A DNA stretch of 64,000 nucleotides from Panorpa germanica (Eukaryota; Arthropoda; Insecta; Mecoptera; Panorpidae). Shown one piece after another: positions 23,233 through 36,159 of this stretch (positions are counted from its first letter, which is position 1; every line of letters starts with the position of its first letter). The notes beneath the pieces are model-generated. The model was not told the DNA's origin, ran no database searches, and saw nothing but the letters and a program-made list of their open reading frames with translations. The DNA is taken from positions 25,154,535-25,218,534 of the forward strand of contig OY783203.1 of assembly GCA_963678705.1 (NCBI GenBank), in the 5' to 3' direction. The translations under genes and the position numbers were made by a program.

Positions 23233-23330
23233 CGGCGTCCGCACATGAGGCGACTGGTTGCAAACCTTAGCACCGAATTAGAATGGAATTGTGTTGTTAG
23301 TGAGAGAACGAACGTGTATATGAGTGAGAG
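23233..23330 (+). mobile_element. Family B MITE, left arm only
   Basis: From CGGCGTCCGCACATGAGGCG through GTTGTTAGTGAGAGAACG this matches the left arm of family B, then stops after GTGAGAGAAAACATG. A complete family B copy starts 84 bases downstream. Confidence 0.65.
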
Positions 23331-23413
23331 AAAACATGCTAGGACCGACCCTTCATGCGTATTTTGCTACTGAGCCCATTTCTTGCCGAGGCCTGTGGTG
23401 TGTGAAACAATTA

Positions 23414-23890
23414 GGCCCTCCGCACACAAGGCGATTGGTTGCAAACCTTAGCCCCGAATCTGCCCGAACCGAATGTGATTGCAACTGTGTTGTTAGTGAG
23501 AGAACGAACGTACGCGTAAGAGAAAATACACGGCACGGACGTAACTAAACTGATTTCAAACTGGTTTTGAGTACGTTTGCCGCGAGTTATTTTTTTTTCG
23601 CTGAGCATCCTTGGTTTCATATGGCTGCATGGTTTTGATGGTGACATCATCAACAGAGATGTTTACGAATACTATTGAAAAGTATTTAAATACATACATA
23701 CATTCAAATACGACATAATAAAATCCTCTATTACCGGCTCGAATACCAGTTTAGTTCCATTCGAGCATTATGTTTTCTCTCACTCGTATACACGTTCGTT
23801 CTCTCAGTAACAACACAGTTCTACTCTCATTCGGTTCTGGTAGATTCGGGGCTAAGGTTTGCAATCCAGTCGCTCCATGCGGGGAGGGCC
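23414..23890 (+). mobile_element. Family B MITE, copy B2, symmetrical long-armed form
   Basis: 477 bp between TTA and TTA. The left arm (from GGCCCTCCGCAC through the AACAACACAG inverse) is repeated inverted at the right end for well over 100 bp, so the whole copy can fold back. This differs from B1, B3, B5 and B6, whose right end carries a different block with TTCTATAGAGTCACGA. Confidence 0.8.
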
Positions 23891-24618
23891 TTACTTAACA
23901 TATTTTAATGCCAAAACGTATTATTATATAATACAATATTAAATATATGTATGCATAAATCATTACTCATTTATTACTGTGTTGTATTTTCTCATATGTG
24001 CATTGTAGTTTTGCACTTTTTCCTGTGTGTTTATAAAAGCAATGCAAAATGAACCTAAAATCAAAGAAATGTTATCCTTGCTGTGGAAATAACCGTTCTG
24101 AAGAAGTTTTTGCAATAGTATTCATAAGCGTATTGTATTTGTATTAGTCACTACTATAAATATAACAAAGCACACTAAATATTGAATGAATTTGCTAAGT
24201 TCATCTGACACCTAGAATTTTAAGAATTATGAATTAAGCAAATTCATTGTTTCATATTTTGATAGCTACAGCAAATTATTGTTTATATAAACAATTTACA
24301 ATTACATTATTTGTTGCTTATAATATGACAATAAATTTATTATTTAACTAATAATAATAAATTGAAAAAAAATCTACACAACACTTATAAAATTATTTGA
24401 AAATGCCTATGTTTGAGAGGGACATTGTCGAAACTAGGAAATGATTGTTTTTGAGTTCTTGAGTTGAACAACAACAAAACACTTCAATTATTCGGTTTAC
24501 AGATATGTTTTTGAACAGGAGGTATGTAACTACAAACAGGACAAAGTTCTCTGAGGTTCTTATAAGTTAATGACGTTTAAAGATCTAGATGTTTCATTCT
24601 TTGACTTATTAGAACTAA
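23891..24618. other. Unassigned AT-rich stretch
   Basis: No gene or repeat partner recognised. Confidence 0.45.
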
Positions 24619-24962
24619 TGCCGGTTTCACACCAGAGAGACGGTTCAATAAAACACGAACAAAAACACCAACGTTTACACCAAAGAGACAATTCTTAAAA
24701 CATTTTTGTCTTTTGTTGCTATTTTAGTAAACAAAACATCTGGAGTCGGTAAGATCAAAGAAAAACACGTTTGTTGTTGTTTTTTAGTCTGTTTGATTTG
24801 AACACGCAGTTTTGTTTTTTGTGAACGTTTGCGCTTGTTAGTTGTTGTTTATCATGTTTATCATTTTTATGGGACAGAAAAATACTAAAAAACATAACTT
24901 TCGAAAAACAGAACTGTTTTACAATAATTTTGACAACAAAATTGTTTTCAAAACTGTCTCTC
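24619..24962 (+). mobile_element. Family D MITE, copy D1
   Basis: Begins TGCCGGTTTCACACCAGAG after TAA and carries an A/T-asymmetric body rich in AAACAAAAAC words. It is the inverse of 30556-30943. The far end keeps only the inner part of the inverted repeat (ACTGTCTCTC), so the outermost bases there are lost or worn. Confidence 0.65.
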
Positions 24963-25768
24963 AAAAAAGTCTCATTTGAAATAGAGTATTAAGTATTATA
25001 TATTATAAACCACATGTATTTTATTTTCTCAGGATATGTGATACTTCCAGTATATGAATAATATGCTACAAGTGCAACAGTAATTCCGCATTATGTTCTT
25101 GTTACAATTTATTGAAATTACCGTGCTGCGTCATTCCACAGTCCAGCTCATACGAACGGCGCGGCGAGCAGAAATCAATGGGCACTGAACACCAAGCAGT
25201 TGTAGTTGTCTTAACATTTTGCAACATGCTTCTCGTTTTTTGTATAGCAATGTCTAATTGCTAATGCCGTTACGTCATTGTTGACTTCTTTATCTGTAAT
25301 ATCAACATTTGTTGAACATGAACAAGTTTTGCTTAATTTATCAAAAGTTTTTGTAAATGTAATGTATACGAGTATATATATATATATATATATATTGCTC
25401 TATTTCCGCGAAAAAACGTGCGAAGGCAGAAAGCTCATGTCCAGGAATCTATCTCCGCCGTAATTCAAATACTTTTTCAAAGTTTTTCGATTTAAAAATG
25501 AAAAGTTTTAATAAATGCATCGATATTGCTCTTTTTCCATTGTCAATTTCAAAATATCAAATGAAAACTAACTTATGAATCAATCTTGAATGTTGTGTAG
25601 TGCCGTTTGAAAGATGGTAGTAAACGATGGTAATGCCATCTTCCCTTAGTAAGGCTCAACTCAACTCACTTGTCCTCAAACACGGGCATTCATTGTAGTA
25701 TATAACATTTTGAATATAATTTGCATGTGTGAGTATCTATATTTTAACTATACATATGTTACGATTTA
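24963..25768. other. Unassigned stretch with a (TA)n run
   Basis: A (TA)n microsatellite lies at about 25372-25395. A somewhat GC-rich patch is at 25130-25190. No gene recognised. Confidence 0.45.
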
Positions 25769-26303
25769 GGTATCATTCCCACTCAATGTTTTAATTTAAT
25801 TTTGTATTTGGTATTTAATTAAATTGTTTAGCATATGGCAATACACGTACTCATTCACAGTACCATTTTTAATTTAATTTATTTTGTAAGTTTTGTAGTT
25901 TTTTTTAGATCCTTACAAGGTCCAATGTTTTAAATTAAAAATATTAAATTAAAAAAAACTATATTATTGCTATTATAACCTCCAAAATCTTTTAAAATGC
26001 AGTAGAATTTATATTTAACAAAAGTTTAATGTCAGTTTGTCAAAAATAAAGAAGTGAAAACAATTTCTATTACTAAATTGTTATTAAAAACAGCAAATTT
26101 AATTATTTCACCTTCAATTTTGTCCAACTGTCGAACTGTCAAAATTTATATTACTAACGACGCACGCGCACCAACTAAATTAACTAAACTAAAATTAAAA
26201 CACGAATGACTAGGAATGCCTATTCTTAAAACCTGAAATCTAGATTAAAATATTAGATAAAAACAGTAAATTAAATATCAAAACAGTGAGTGGGAATGAG
26301 GCT
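25769..26303 (+). mobile_element. Family A MITE, full copy, longest
   Basis: 535 bp between TTA target sites, from GGTATCATTCCCACTCA to TGAGTGGGAATGAGGCT. Longer than the 19847 copy because of extra sequence near each end (for example about 25820-25855). Confidence 0.85.
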
Positions 26304-27938
26304 TTAGTATTGAAAATGTAATATTAATAATAATTACCATATATAAAGTAGTATTAGCTACATAAACTAGAAATCAACATCAGTGCTCAGTAGTAGTTTA
26401 CTGGTCTACAGTGGCAAGTTATACGTTGGCCAGATGCCGGTAACGATGACCTTTAGAAATCAACAACGGAATGACCTTTTTATTCAACTTTTTATTTATG
26501 AATATCACAAAAAACTTAATTATGTTATAAGACAACATTTTTACAAGGCTGCACTGTACAGTGTGGTACCGGGTTACAAACATAATAATAATTTAATTAA
26601 TCGAACCTAAATATTAGATCAATCGTGTACGTACTTCGCCCCTCTTTACCTACTCTATATGGATTTTCAAATAAATATAAGTAAAGTAATCCCTGTAATT
26701 TTAATCCTTAACTACAACGGTTAAGTTTTTCATATCAAATACTTTTGTATTGATTATTTAATTGCATAAAACATTATTTCTCAAAAATTAGTAATGTTTT
26801 TGACGTATTTAAACTGTACATTCATATGTACAGAAAAACTCTAAAAATCAATTTTGAAAAATGCTTTACATCCGTATGACTAATACTAATCTACTTCGTT
26901 TTCTTCTTCAATTTAATTTTATTTAACGTCTGTCTATTTCTAATGCTGAGTTCTACAATATCAGTAGAAAGTGATAAACTATGTGGACGTTAAAAAAATA
27001 AGTAAATAAAATGAAATGCATTAAATATTTCAGAAAATACGCGATGTATTGTGTACATTTGTATGTAAAAAAAATTAAATGTAATAACCATAATAAAATT
27101 GACATCTCTGTATCTCTTTCTGTCAGTCCCCACTTCTATTTATATAAAGGGTTAACTGATGGATGGAGAGAAAGTAGTGTGAGTGGAAAACACCGCTATG
27201 TCTAAGCGGGTTAGAGGGCTGTGGGTGGCGGTTAGTAGTAGTATAAAGGGTTAGGAAGATTTGACATGAATAGAAACAGTTTGGACGTTGTAAAAGTAAG
27301 CGTACAGACGGAGCACGAACTGTGAAGCATTGGGAGTTGGAGTGTGGGGGAGTCTGAGAGCGAAGGGCGAAGGATCGATATTTGTTTATTATGTTATACA
27401 TACTAAATATAATTTTATATAACACATCGTTAATGTATTGGATAGGGGCATGTTAATTGCTAATACGTATTATCCGCTTAAGCTAAATTGATATTAATAC
27501 AGAAAACGGCACAGCGGCCATCGCTTAGAGATGGAAAAGTGATATACTATATACAATTTGTTTCCAGTTTGATAATAATATGGTTTTATCTATGCTTTAA
27601 ATAGCTATTAATAAGACATTTTAATTATAGGTTCTGTCTAGTCTAATTATAGCAGTATTTTATCACTTCAAAATTTTACACTTTTGATTAAAAATCACAT
27701 TTTTATCAGTAGTACTTAGTGCCCCTAATGAAAAAGAAATCTATATGCAGAAAAATTAATAATTATTCAACTCAAGCTAGAAATAAGTTTTTATAAATGT
27801 TTCAAATTACTAGTTTTAATCCAAAAAGGTCAAAATATTATCTAATATCATTTAAGTTTTATAAGCTTTATATTAAACTTCTATTTAAACGTTTCAAGTC
27901 ACCGATTTATCAACAAATCCATTACTGTGGTACAATAA
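26304..27938. other. Unassigned stretch with a GC-richer island
   Basis: A SINE tail fragment is listed separately at 26919. A GC-richer segment at about 27120-27380 holds two TATAAAGGGTTA words (about 27142 and 27240) and a donor-like AAAAGTAAGC at about 27291. It could be a small promoter and first exon or a repeat; nothing settles it. Confidence 0.35.
26919..26975 (-). repeat. SINE fragment (3' tail)
   Basis: TTTAACGTCTGTCTATTTC and ATGCTGAGTTCTAC match the inverse of the 3' end of the SINE family also seen at 16975, 21580 and 22250. Confidence 0.45.
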
Positions 27939-28349
27939 GGCCGTCCGCACATGAGTCGACTGATTGCAAACACGAGCCCCGAATCTACCCGAACCGAATG
28001 AGAATGGCACTGTGTTGTTAGTGAGAGAACGCACACGGCTCGACTGAAACTAAACTGATTTGAAATTGGTTTTGAGCGACTATGTTTCTAGGTCGCAGGC
28101 AATAACGTTGAATGCTGAACTTTTTATGGTGAACATCATGAGCAGAGATGTGCACAAATACTTTTCAAAAGTATTTATATACATGCATACAAATACCTCA
28201 GAATACGACACAATAAAATTCCATATTATGCTATTGTTAAAAATTCTATAGAGTCACGAAAAATGGCTCGACATGGCTCATTTTTCGTTTTCCTTAGAAA
28301 CTTCGTTGCGCGACTAGTTTGCAATCAGTCAACCCGCGTGGGGTCGGCC
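27939..28349 (+). mobile_element. Family B MITE, copy B3
   Basis: 411 bp with TAA on both sides. Left end GGCCGTCCGCACATGAGTCG; the right end closes with GTTTGCAATCAGTCAAC and GGCC. It has the TTCTATAGAGTCACGA right block shared by B1, B5 and B6. Confidence 0.85.
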
Positions 28350-28826
28350 TAAATCGCAGAACTTTACTATAAACATTAGAGGATTCAAATCAATTTTTTC
28401 GGTAGTGCAGTGTTTCGTACACATTAGTGTGTCTCCAATATACGACAGTCAACATTTGTTAAAAGAAGTCATACAACACCGATGTAACATGTAATATAAT
28501 ATAACGGATACCATTTATAGTTCGTGCGAATTCATTCAACCTGTTTTGTATTTTTAAATACTCGTCAGAATAATTCCTTACAGTGGGTTTTGGTCCACAA
28601 AAGTGAAAGATAATATTTCATTTATTTAATTTTTGCAAGCATCAGTCTGTTGTATGCACCTTGTACAATAATGCAAACGGATAAAGAATTTTGGTTTGCT
28701 TTGGTAAGATTTGGATTTTTGTATATATATCGTTGGAGTTTTATGAGTTTAGTACAGTTAAACGTATGTCGTATGTTGAATCGCACTAGTCTAGACGATA
28801 ACATTTCAATAAATATAGTACACTGA

Positions 28827-29218
28827 GGGCCCCCGCACAGGAGTCGACTAGTCTTCGATTGCAAGATTGCAAACTAGTCGAGCCGTGGTTCGTAACTCTA
28901 TAGAATTTTTAACAATAGCATAACGGGATTTTATTGTGTCGTATTTGTATGTATGTATTTAAATACTTTTGAATAGTGTTTGTGCACATCTCTGTTCATG
29001 ATGTCACCATCAAAAGCATGCAAGCAAGCTTGGCCCTGCGACCGAGAAACAGAGTCGTTGAAACATGCTCAAAATCAGTTTATTTTCATTCATGCCGTGT
29101 GTTTTCTCTCACTCGTATACACGTTCGTTCTCTTACTAACAACACAGTTCCAATTTCATTCGGTTCGGGCTGATTCGCGGCTAAGGTTTGCAATCAGTCG
29201 CCTCATGTGCGGACACCC
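28827..29218 (-). mobile_element. Family B MITE, copy B4
   Basis: About 390 bp in inverse orientation to B3, 477 bp downstream of it, so the two form a large inverted pair. The right end (CAGTCGCCTCATGTGCGGAC) is followed by TTA. The left end is slightly rearranged with a doubled GATTGCAA piece. Confidence 0.8.
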
Positions 29219-30409
29219 TTATGTCTAAATAACTCGCACTACTCTGTACCGGACTTAGCGTGCATTGCTTTTTGGATGCCTTTACTTCATATTTTGCACA
29301 TTATATTCTACATTTCTGTTGTGTTGTATTCAATTAATTTCATAGTGTTTTTTTTTACAAAAAAGTCCGCGGCTCGGATGACACAGTCTTGGCTGCTGGC
29401 TATAGTTTGGTATAACATTTGTTTTTATAAATAAACTTTAATTTATTGTGTTATAAAATTTGCTTAATCGACTAGATTTAATCGATTTGTTGCATATATA
29501 TAAATAAATAAATACAAATTTAAACTTTATTAATACTGAATAATCTTCAATTTACATGGCTTGAAAGTAATGAATTATTAAAAGGTACAAAGTATAATAA
29601 ATAAATTAATTAACTAGTATTACGTAATACTCGTATGTATAATTTGTTGTTTATACGTAGCCAATATGTGGAGTGACATAATTCAAACTATAGCCTGTTT
29701 GTTTATAATTATTTGTTTATCTCTTTGTTATCTCCAAGACAACTAACAAACGGACTTGTCTCAAACTAATAAATCATCAAATATTGTACATTTGTAAACT
29801 AAGAAAATCAACACCATCCTTATCCTCTTAAGGATAAGAGAACCTTATTTTACATAGTCTTCTTGCAGTTAATGTGCTTAAAAATTAAAGAAAACTAAAT
29901 GTTTCGGCCGATAAATAAATTATTTATTAAATTACCACTTCAACGATTTTCATTGCACAATAAAGTCATGTTTAATTATATTTCTATTTATAGTTAATAT
30001 AATTATGATTACACAATACATAGGTGTATAATAGTATACCATATATTGAATAATCACATGTTATTAAATACAGTATGTTTTTAATATATTAATAATTAGT
30101 TTAAACAAAATTGTTTTGAAGTCTAGTCTAATGATGAATGAATGAAATATTCACTATTAAAATATTTCGAATATAATAACAATACAAATAATAACAAAAA
30201 TAATAAAATTTGTTGATTGTATATGCAAAATACATTTCTATTTTTACTAATTTATCTATTTGATTCAATGTCACAAAGTAGTTGAGTTTTAATAACGTTC
30301 TAGACTATTTCATAGTATCTATATTTAATGATATCACTTAATATTGGAATTTTTAGCGCAAAAATGCGCAAAGCGTCAATCAAATGATGTGATTGGAAAA
30401 TATCTATTT
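29219..30409. other. Unassigned AT-rich stretch
   Basis: A short 8-bp hairpin (CTTATCCT/AGGATAAG) lies near 29820. No gene or repeat partner recognised. Confidence 0.45.
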
Positions 30410-30545
30410 TCAATTTAATTTCCTATCACAGACGATCTTTAACTTAATTAATCTTCATAGCAAACAAACTCAGAAAATGTAGCGCTGTTCGCGAACTCCG
30501 ATCTGAAAATGCAACAATCTGGCGCCAAGCAATGCGTGACTGTAC
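30410..30545 (-). repeat. Possible diverged SINE
   Basis: Shares CAGAAAATGTAG and a TCTGGCGCCAAGCAATG block with the SINE at 21580-21790 in the same order. Weak match; listed with low confidence. Confidence 0.3.
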
Positions 30546-30555
30546 ATTTAACTGT

Positions 30556-30943
30556 TTAACATTCAACTAAGACAGCTTTGAAAACAGTTTTGATGTCAAA
30601 AACCAAAACAAAAACATGTTTTGTTATTTTAAAACAGTTCTGTTTTTAGAAAACAGACTGTTAACACTCAACATACTGATTATGTTTTTATTGTTTTTCT
30701 GTGTGTTCCATAATAATTATAAACATGATAAACAACAACTGACAAGCGCAAATGTTCACAAAAAAAGAAAACAAAATTACGTTTACGTCAAACCAAGCAG
30801 ACTAAAAACAACTCCAGATGAGAATGTGTTTCGGTTACTAAAACAGCAACAAAGTGTCTTTGATGTAAACATTTGGTTTTTGTTCAGAAAAACAAGTTTT
30901 TGTTTGTGTTTTATTGAACTGTCTCTCTGGTGTGAAACCGGCG
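30556..30943 (-). mobile_element. Family D MITE, copy D2
   Basis: Inverse of D1 (24619-24962). It ends GTCTCTCTGGTGTGAAACCG then GCG before TTA. The opposite end fades out at about 30556, in the same place where D1 is worn. A 117-codon frame lies inside but is a by-product of low stop density in A-rich sequence. Confidence 0.65.
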
Positions 30944-33900
30944 TTATGTCCCCAGATGGAGTTTGGTGATTTATCAGAGTCCAAACAGCTTATTAAAAAT
31001 CGTCATTTCAGATCCTGGAATAAAAGCATAACTCACTATAAGATAAAGAAAGATGTTAGAAGTAGATCTTGTTACTTCTTAGTGTTTCCTCCTACACACG
31101 CACAAATCTTTTAGCGCATTGAAAATGATCCGGTTCATTTTGAACTATTCATTGCACACTCTGTAAATTATTATCGAGTTGGTATTGGTAAACATATCCA
31201 AGCCCACGTCTATCAAAGATTAAAACACACTTCCATATCAATGAAATTTCTCTAACACGATAAATTCGTTAAAGTTCTCTCATCAATAGCATGCATGCAA
31301 TAGCATCAATAGCGACCAGGGACAATTACGAACAAGCGAGGGAAAGGGAGTGTCCACCGGACATTAAACATTATTACTAATCGAATTACTTCTAATTGGA
31401 TATTCAAATGGAAAATAATTATATTTGAGTAAACTAATCCTATGTATATTAATTACTTTTTCATTATAATTTAATATATGTCCTATGAAATGAAAGTGAT
31501 AAATTAAAAAATAGATGAAATTTTATTTGAATCTTTTGAATGCGTTATAAAATTTAATTTGCTCGTATAAAAGTTATATTCAAAAAGATAATTACACTGT
31601 GTGGTTATTAACAAACGATTAGATTCTATATAGTTCATTAACTCGGTGCCGTTAAGCTATCAAAGCATATTGATGAGTTTGATGAGTGTGGGTATGTGCG
31701 ATGTGCTTGTATGGCAGGCGTATGCAATGCGGAAAGTAATAATAAAATGTGCAGTCTATTTGAAAACCACAGAGATACAGTATTTTTTAGTTTTAGTGTT
31801 AATTTTAAGGTTTTAACCTAAAATGTAAATTTCAGCTTGTGAAACATACAGAAATAACATTAACTATATTAAATACAATAATATATATTAAATAAAGATA
31901 GTTACAAAATAATACAAATAATTACAAAGTAATTTATATTAATGACACATGACGCCTGATTTCACAAGGTCAAAATTACATTTAAGGTTAAATCTTAAAG
32001 TAGAACTAAAACAGTGAGTGCGAATGGGGTTTAATTCTGCATATTGTATTTTTCATTGAATTTTATTTCCTAGTTTTGTATAAAACAGGTTATGGGGCGG
32101 ATCACTTTTAAGTATAGGAAACATAGGCCCGCGCCTAGGTACTCTCCCCACAAAAGGGCCCCCGCCACAAAAAAAAATTGTTTGATAATTAATAATTCAT
32201 TTTTCGTAGTAAGAATCTTTAAATTTGTGGGGAATCAGTAATCTATTTTTAATCCCACATTTAAAAAAATTCGAAAAAACTAACAGCATGTAGGGAAAGA
32301 GGGGTAGTACAATTTGTGCCTAGAAGACCACCGATCCTTAGTTTGGGAACCTTTCTAAAAGCAGAAAATGTATAAAAGTAACAAAGTGCGTTATTTATGA
32401 ACAAGAGTTATTCAAGTAATTTATGGAATCTGATGGATTTAATCGCATGAGTTATCTTGGGTTAATATACTTTGCAGAGATTTTAGATCTAAGATATAAC
32501 AAACGACTCAACAGTTAAATGTAATGTTTAAGTTCTTGGTAATGATTTATTGACAAATAGCTATTATACTTTATACACGTACACAATATAATGTAATAAA
32601 TGCTGCGATTAGAATGAGTTATGATTTATGTAATCAATTTAAATATTCAATTAGTAATTATACTTTAGGAACGTAAGATGATGTATTCATTCCGTGTCTA
32701 ATATTATAACTCTTCTTTATAAACCGAACGTCAAAGAAGAAAAGGTTTTGAGTTTGGATTGTTAATTCCTGTGCCGTCCTTATTTATTAAAAGTAAGAAA
32801 CATTATCACATATAAATACAAACTTTTTTAGTAACGGAAAATCGAAACGAGTATAATTTTGAATAGAATTTTCAAATTGATTTTTTTTTTTATGTTTCGA
32901 AAGTATAGACTTTTTATATAAGAATATATTGTTAAATTTTTGTAAGGATATTGGCAATATTTTCGTTTCTATAGCCGCTTTAGCATATATCAATGGCCAT
33001 ATAGCCATACCATACTTATACTTATACTCATTTATTATAAATACATTTAACATAAATTTTAATATGTTGTTACATCATCAATAGCTATCGTTGGAACTAG
33101 AATCATTTTTTTTATTTCAATCGTTTCGTATTTTTTTCGTTAAATGACTGATAATAAAACCCAGTTTTTAGAATTTCAATTTCAAAGGCGCGCCATTTTG
33201 CAATTTTTAATTATTTTTTTCTCTAGTTCTGTCCATAACTGTACTCAAACTAATTATTAATTTTCTTGGTTTTTATTATTCAGATAAATAGAAGAGTTAA
33301 GTATATAAAAATTAGAATAGTAGAATAGGTGTTATAATAAGCCTACAAAGTTAAAGTATTCTTTTTTCATTATTTTTATTGTAAAAAAACAATTTTCAAA
33401 ATACCTTAAATTTTCGAGCTCTTAATTTATGGTTTTAAAGTTTGAATTTACGTATTGTCAGTTATGTTCCGAGTATATAAATATTCCGTATGACGGCTGA
33501 TCTTACATTTGAACTGAAAAGCATAGAAATGTTGCTGGTATTCTCTTAATACATTTTACACAATTTTAAATCTAATACTCAACTTATTTTATTTATCATA
33601 TATAATAATTACATTATCTTTAAATTTACGTTTAAATATTAATAATTGTGCGATGATGTAGTAGGGTGTGGCTCCAGAACATTATTTTCATGTCCTGTCA
33701 TGGAAAGGCTCATAGGATCATAGGATTGCGTGCTGCGATTATTAGGTTCCTGCCCTCTATTTTTTACTACGTAATAATTCTACACCGTTTTTTAAGAAAA
33801 TTTATTCAGACGTGTATAGGCTTAGATCTAGATTTTTGGCTATTGGTTGTAAGGTTGGTTGGTTGTAACCTTATAGGGTTGTGTAGACTAATAACTAGGG

Positions 33901-34302
33901 GTTTACGAGTAGATAGATGCTGAATAATAGCACCGCAAGATAGCATGGTAGGAGCCGCTTAACGTCGTGTAGTTCAACCTTTATTGGTGAATAGTAATAG
34001 GATAGTCACCTTTGTAACTGTGGGCGTATGCTTCCTAAAAATAAGATAATACGAGTATATTATAAGCATAAGGAAAGGTAAAAATGAACTTAGTGAAATA
34101 TACTTGAAATTAAATAAATAAAACTAAAATAGGTTTTAGTTTAACCGAATTCATAATATTTTGTAGTTACGAAAGATTTGATTTGCTTTACTAGTTAATA
34201 TTTTTAGGTTAAGGTAGATTGTAAGGTTAAATAATTATCAAGAAACCGAAATAGAGAAGCATTATATTCTAAATACAATCATATTGCAATATAGTAGATA
34301 TA
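30944..34302. other. Long unassigned AT-rich stretch
   Basis: A family A end fragment is listed at 32007. A GC-rich patch at about 32085-32185 (GGCCCGCGCCTAGG and GGGCCCCCG words) looks like the tip of an unknown element. Frames at 32787-33053 (minus) and 33666-33923 (plus) match nothing and are taken as chance. Confidence 0.45.
32007..32030 (+). mobile_element. Family A MITE, right tip only
   Basis: AAAACAGTGAGTGCGAATGG followed by GGT and TTA is the right terminal repeat of family A. No matching left end is nearby. Confidence 0.55.
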
Positions 34303-34504
34303 GTTCAAATTACGAGAGTTCGGCGGCGACTCATACTTAAAACAAGTTGTGGGGCAGAAACTGTCGATATAACTTAAAAGCACTTATTTTTCTATAATGT
34401 ATATAGAAACGAATAAGATAAAATTCATTGTCGTATTATAAATTTATACCGCTCTTATAACCTCTTTTAAGTATAAGTCGCCGCCGAACTATCATGATTT
34501 GGAC
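34303..34504 (+). mobile_element. Family C MITE, copy C2
   Basis: 202 bp. The left arm GTTCAAATTACGAGAGTTCG and the inverse of the right arm (GTCCAAATCATGATAGTTCG) pair over about 40 bp including GGCGGCGACT.ATACTTAAA. TA lies on both sides. Homologous to 9900-10109. Confidence 0.8.
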
Positions 34505-35796
34505 TATATATTGATTACATTGTTTGGAAGTGTTTATGATGGAAAGGATTACATTTTTATTTTTACAAACCCAATTTTTTTTAATCAGTCTGCAAGGAAA
34601 TGACCATAAGCATCGTGTCCATTAGAATAAATACACGATCAAACGATGAATTTGGATAAAATTAAGAACTAAATTTGGGAATGAGGGATTCCACGTTGCA
34701 TCCAGAAAATGCAGTCAAGTTCGACCGTGAATAGTACTTTACAATATTTGAACATTTATTTATATCCTTGACAAAAATGTATAAATAATAATGATGAAAT
34801 TGCTACCGTGCGATATTTTGAACGGCTTCACGCTAGATTCAATTGTATCCAGTCATACATTGCGAAGACAATTACCTTTTTTCTATGTTTTCTACCATTA
34901 AATTTAAAAGTATTTAATGATTACTGACGACAAAGGATTGACGTGGTAGCAAAGAAGAACTTAACGGTAATAAGCCGACAACGGTCAAGTACAATTCGTG
35001 ATGAAATTGATCAAATCGCCCAAAAGATACGCTTCAATCTAATTAATTCAGGTCAAAAAGTAAACTTTTCCAAAATCCTTTGTAAACTATGAGTGCCCAT
35101 TGAACATGTCACAAAAATAGTGTCTGGTGGCAAGCCTAGCTATTTCTTCTATGAAACCCTTTCGTTCCATGTATGTGTGTGTGTATTTATTAGCACGTAA
35201 CTGTTTTGACGGTAGCTTGGTACCAGACATAGGCTTTGAGACAGGTAAAGGGATGAAACAAGGTCGGAAGCCTAATAGAATAAGGGAACGACTTACTAAT
35301 TGGTAAAATAAATTAGTATCATAATGAAATAAACACAGTTACCACAGAAAACAAAGGCAGAACCACAACAAAACGTACTTTAGCTTTCTTCTTCACCGTT
35401 GTTGAATTTCCTTTGATAAATATGTCCTGTTATCATTTTATTTCAGTGATATAAAAGTCAGATAATTATTCTTAATTAGAAGTCCATTATAAAATTAAGC
35501 GAAACGAGATATTAATTACACATTATGTTTGTGGCACATAAAAGCTTTTGTTTAATTAAAAAATAATAATTTTTTGTAAATTAATTTTTTTTTTTTTTTT
35601 GTTGGGAAAGGGATGTTTGTTAACGATCATAAAATTCATTATTTTTAAGTTTTATTTTATTGGCTTTTAATGTTTGTGACTTATTTATTACGTTAATTTC
35701 ATTTGTTCCTATTTTTTCATTTGTTCTTATTTTTACGGTAGAATACGACAAAGTTGACGATGTTATTATAATCATCTATCATTGCTCTATGACTAA
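34505..35796. other. Unassigned stretch
   Basis: A 55-codon charged open frame without start lies at 34928-35093 and is probably chance. A weak inverted pair (GTGTCTGGT/ACCAGACA) lies at about 35124 and 35222, and a short (TG)n run at about 35174-35186. Confidence 0.4.
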
Positions 35797-36159
35797 GGCC
35801 GTCTGCAGACGGGTCGACTGATTGCTAATGCGAACCCCGAAACCGAATGAGAATGCAACTGTGTTCTGAGTGAGAGAACACACACGGCTCGAACGAAACT
35901 AAACTGATTTGAAATTGGTTTTGAGCGACTGTGTTTCTGGGTCGCAGAGCAATTACGTTGCATGCTTTTGATGGTGAACATCATGAGCAGATATGTGCAC
36001 AAATACTTTTCAAAAGTATTTAAATACATACATACAAATACTTTACAATACTATTTTTAAAAATTCTATAGAGTCACAAAACACGGCTCGATATTGCTCG
36101 TATTTCGTATTCGTTGGAAACTTCTGGTTTGCAATCAGTCGACTCGTGTGAGGACACCC
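35797..36159 (+). mobile_element. Family B MITE, copy B5
   Basis: 363 bp with TAA at both sides. Same layout as B3, with GGCCGTCTGCAGACG at the left, a CAAATACTTTTCAAAAGTA centre, and GCAATCAGTCGACTCGTGTG near the right end. Confidence 0.85.

Noticed and set aside
30616-30969. 117-residue protein gene
   Set aside because: It lies inside family D MITE sequence that is A-rich and low in stops.
34928-35093. Coding exon
   Set aside because: 55 open codons with a charged residue mix but no good splice acceptor and no start codon.
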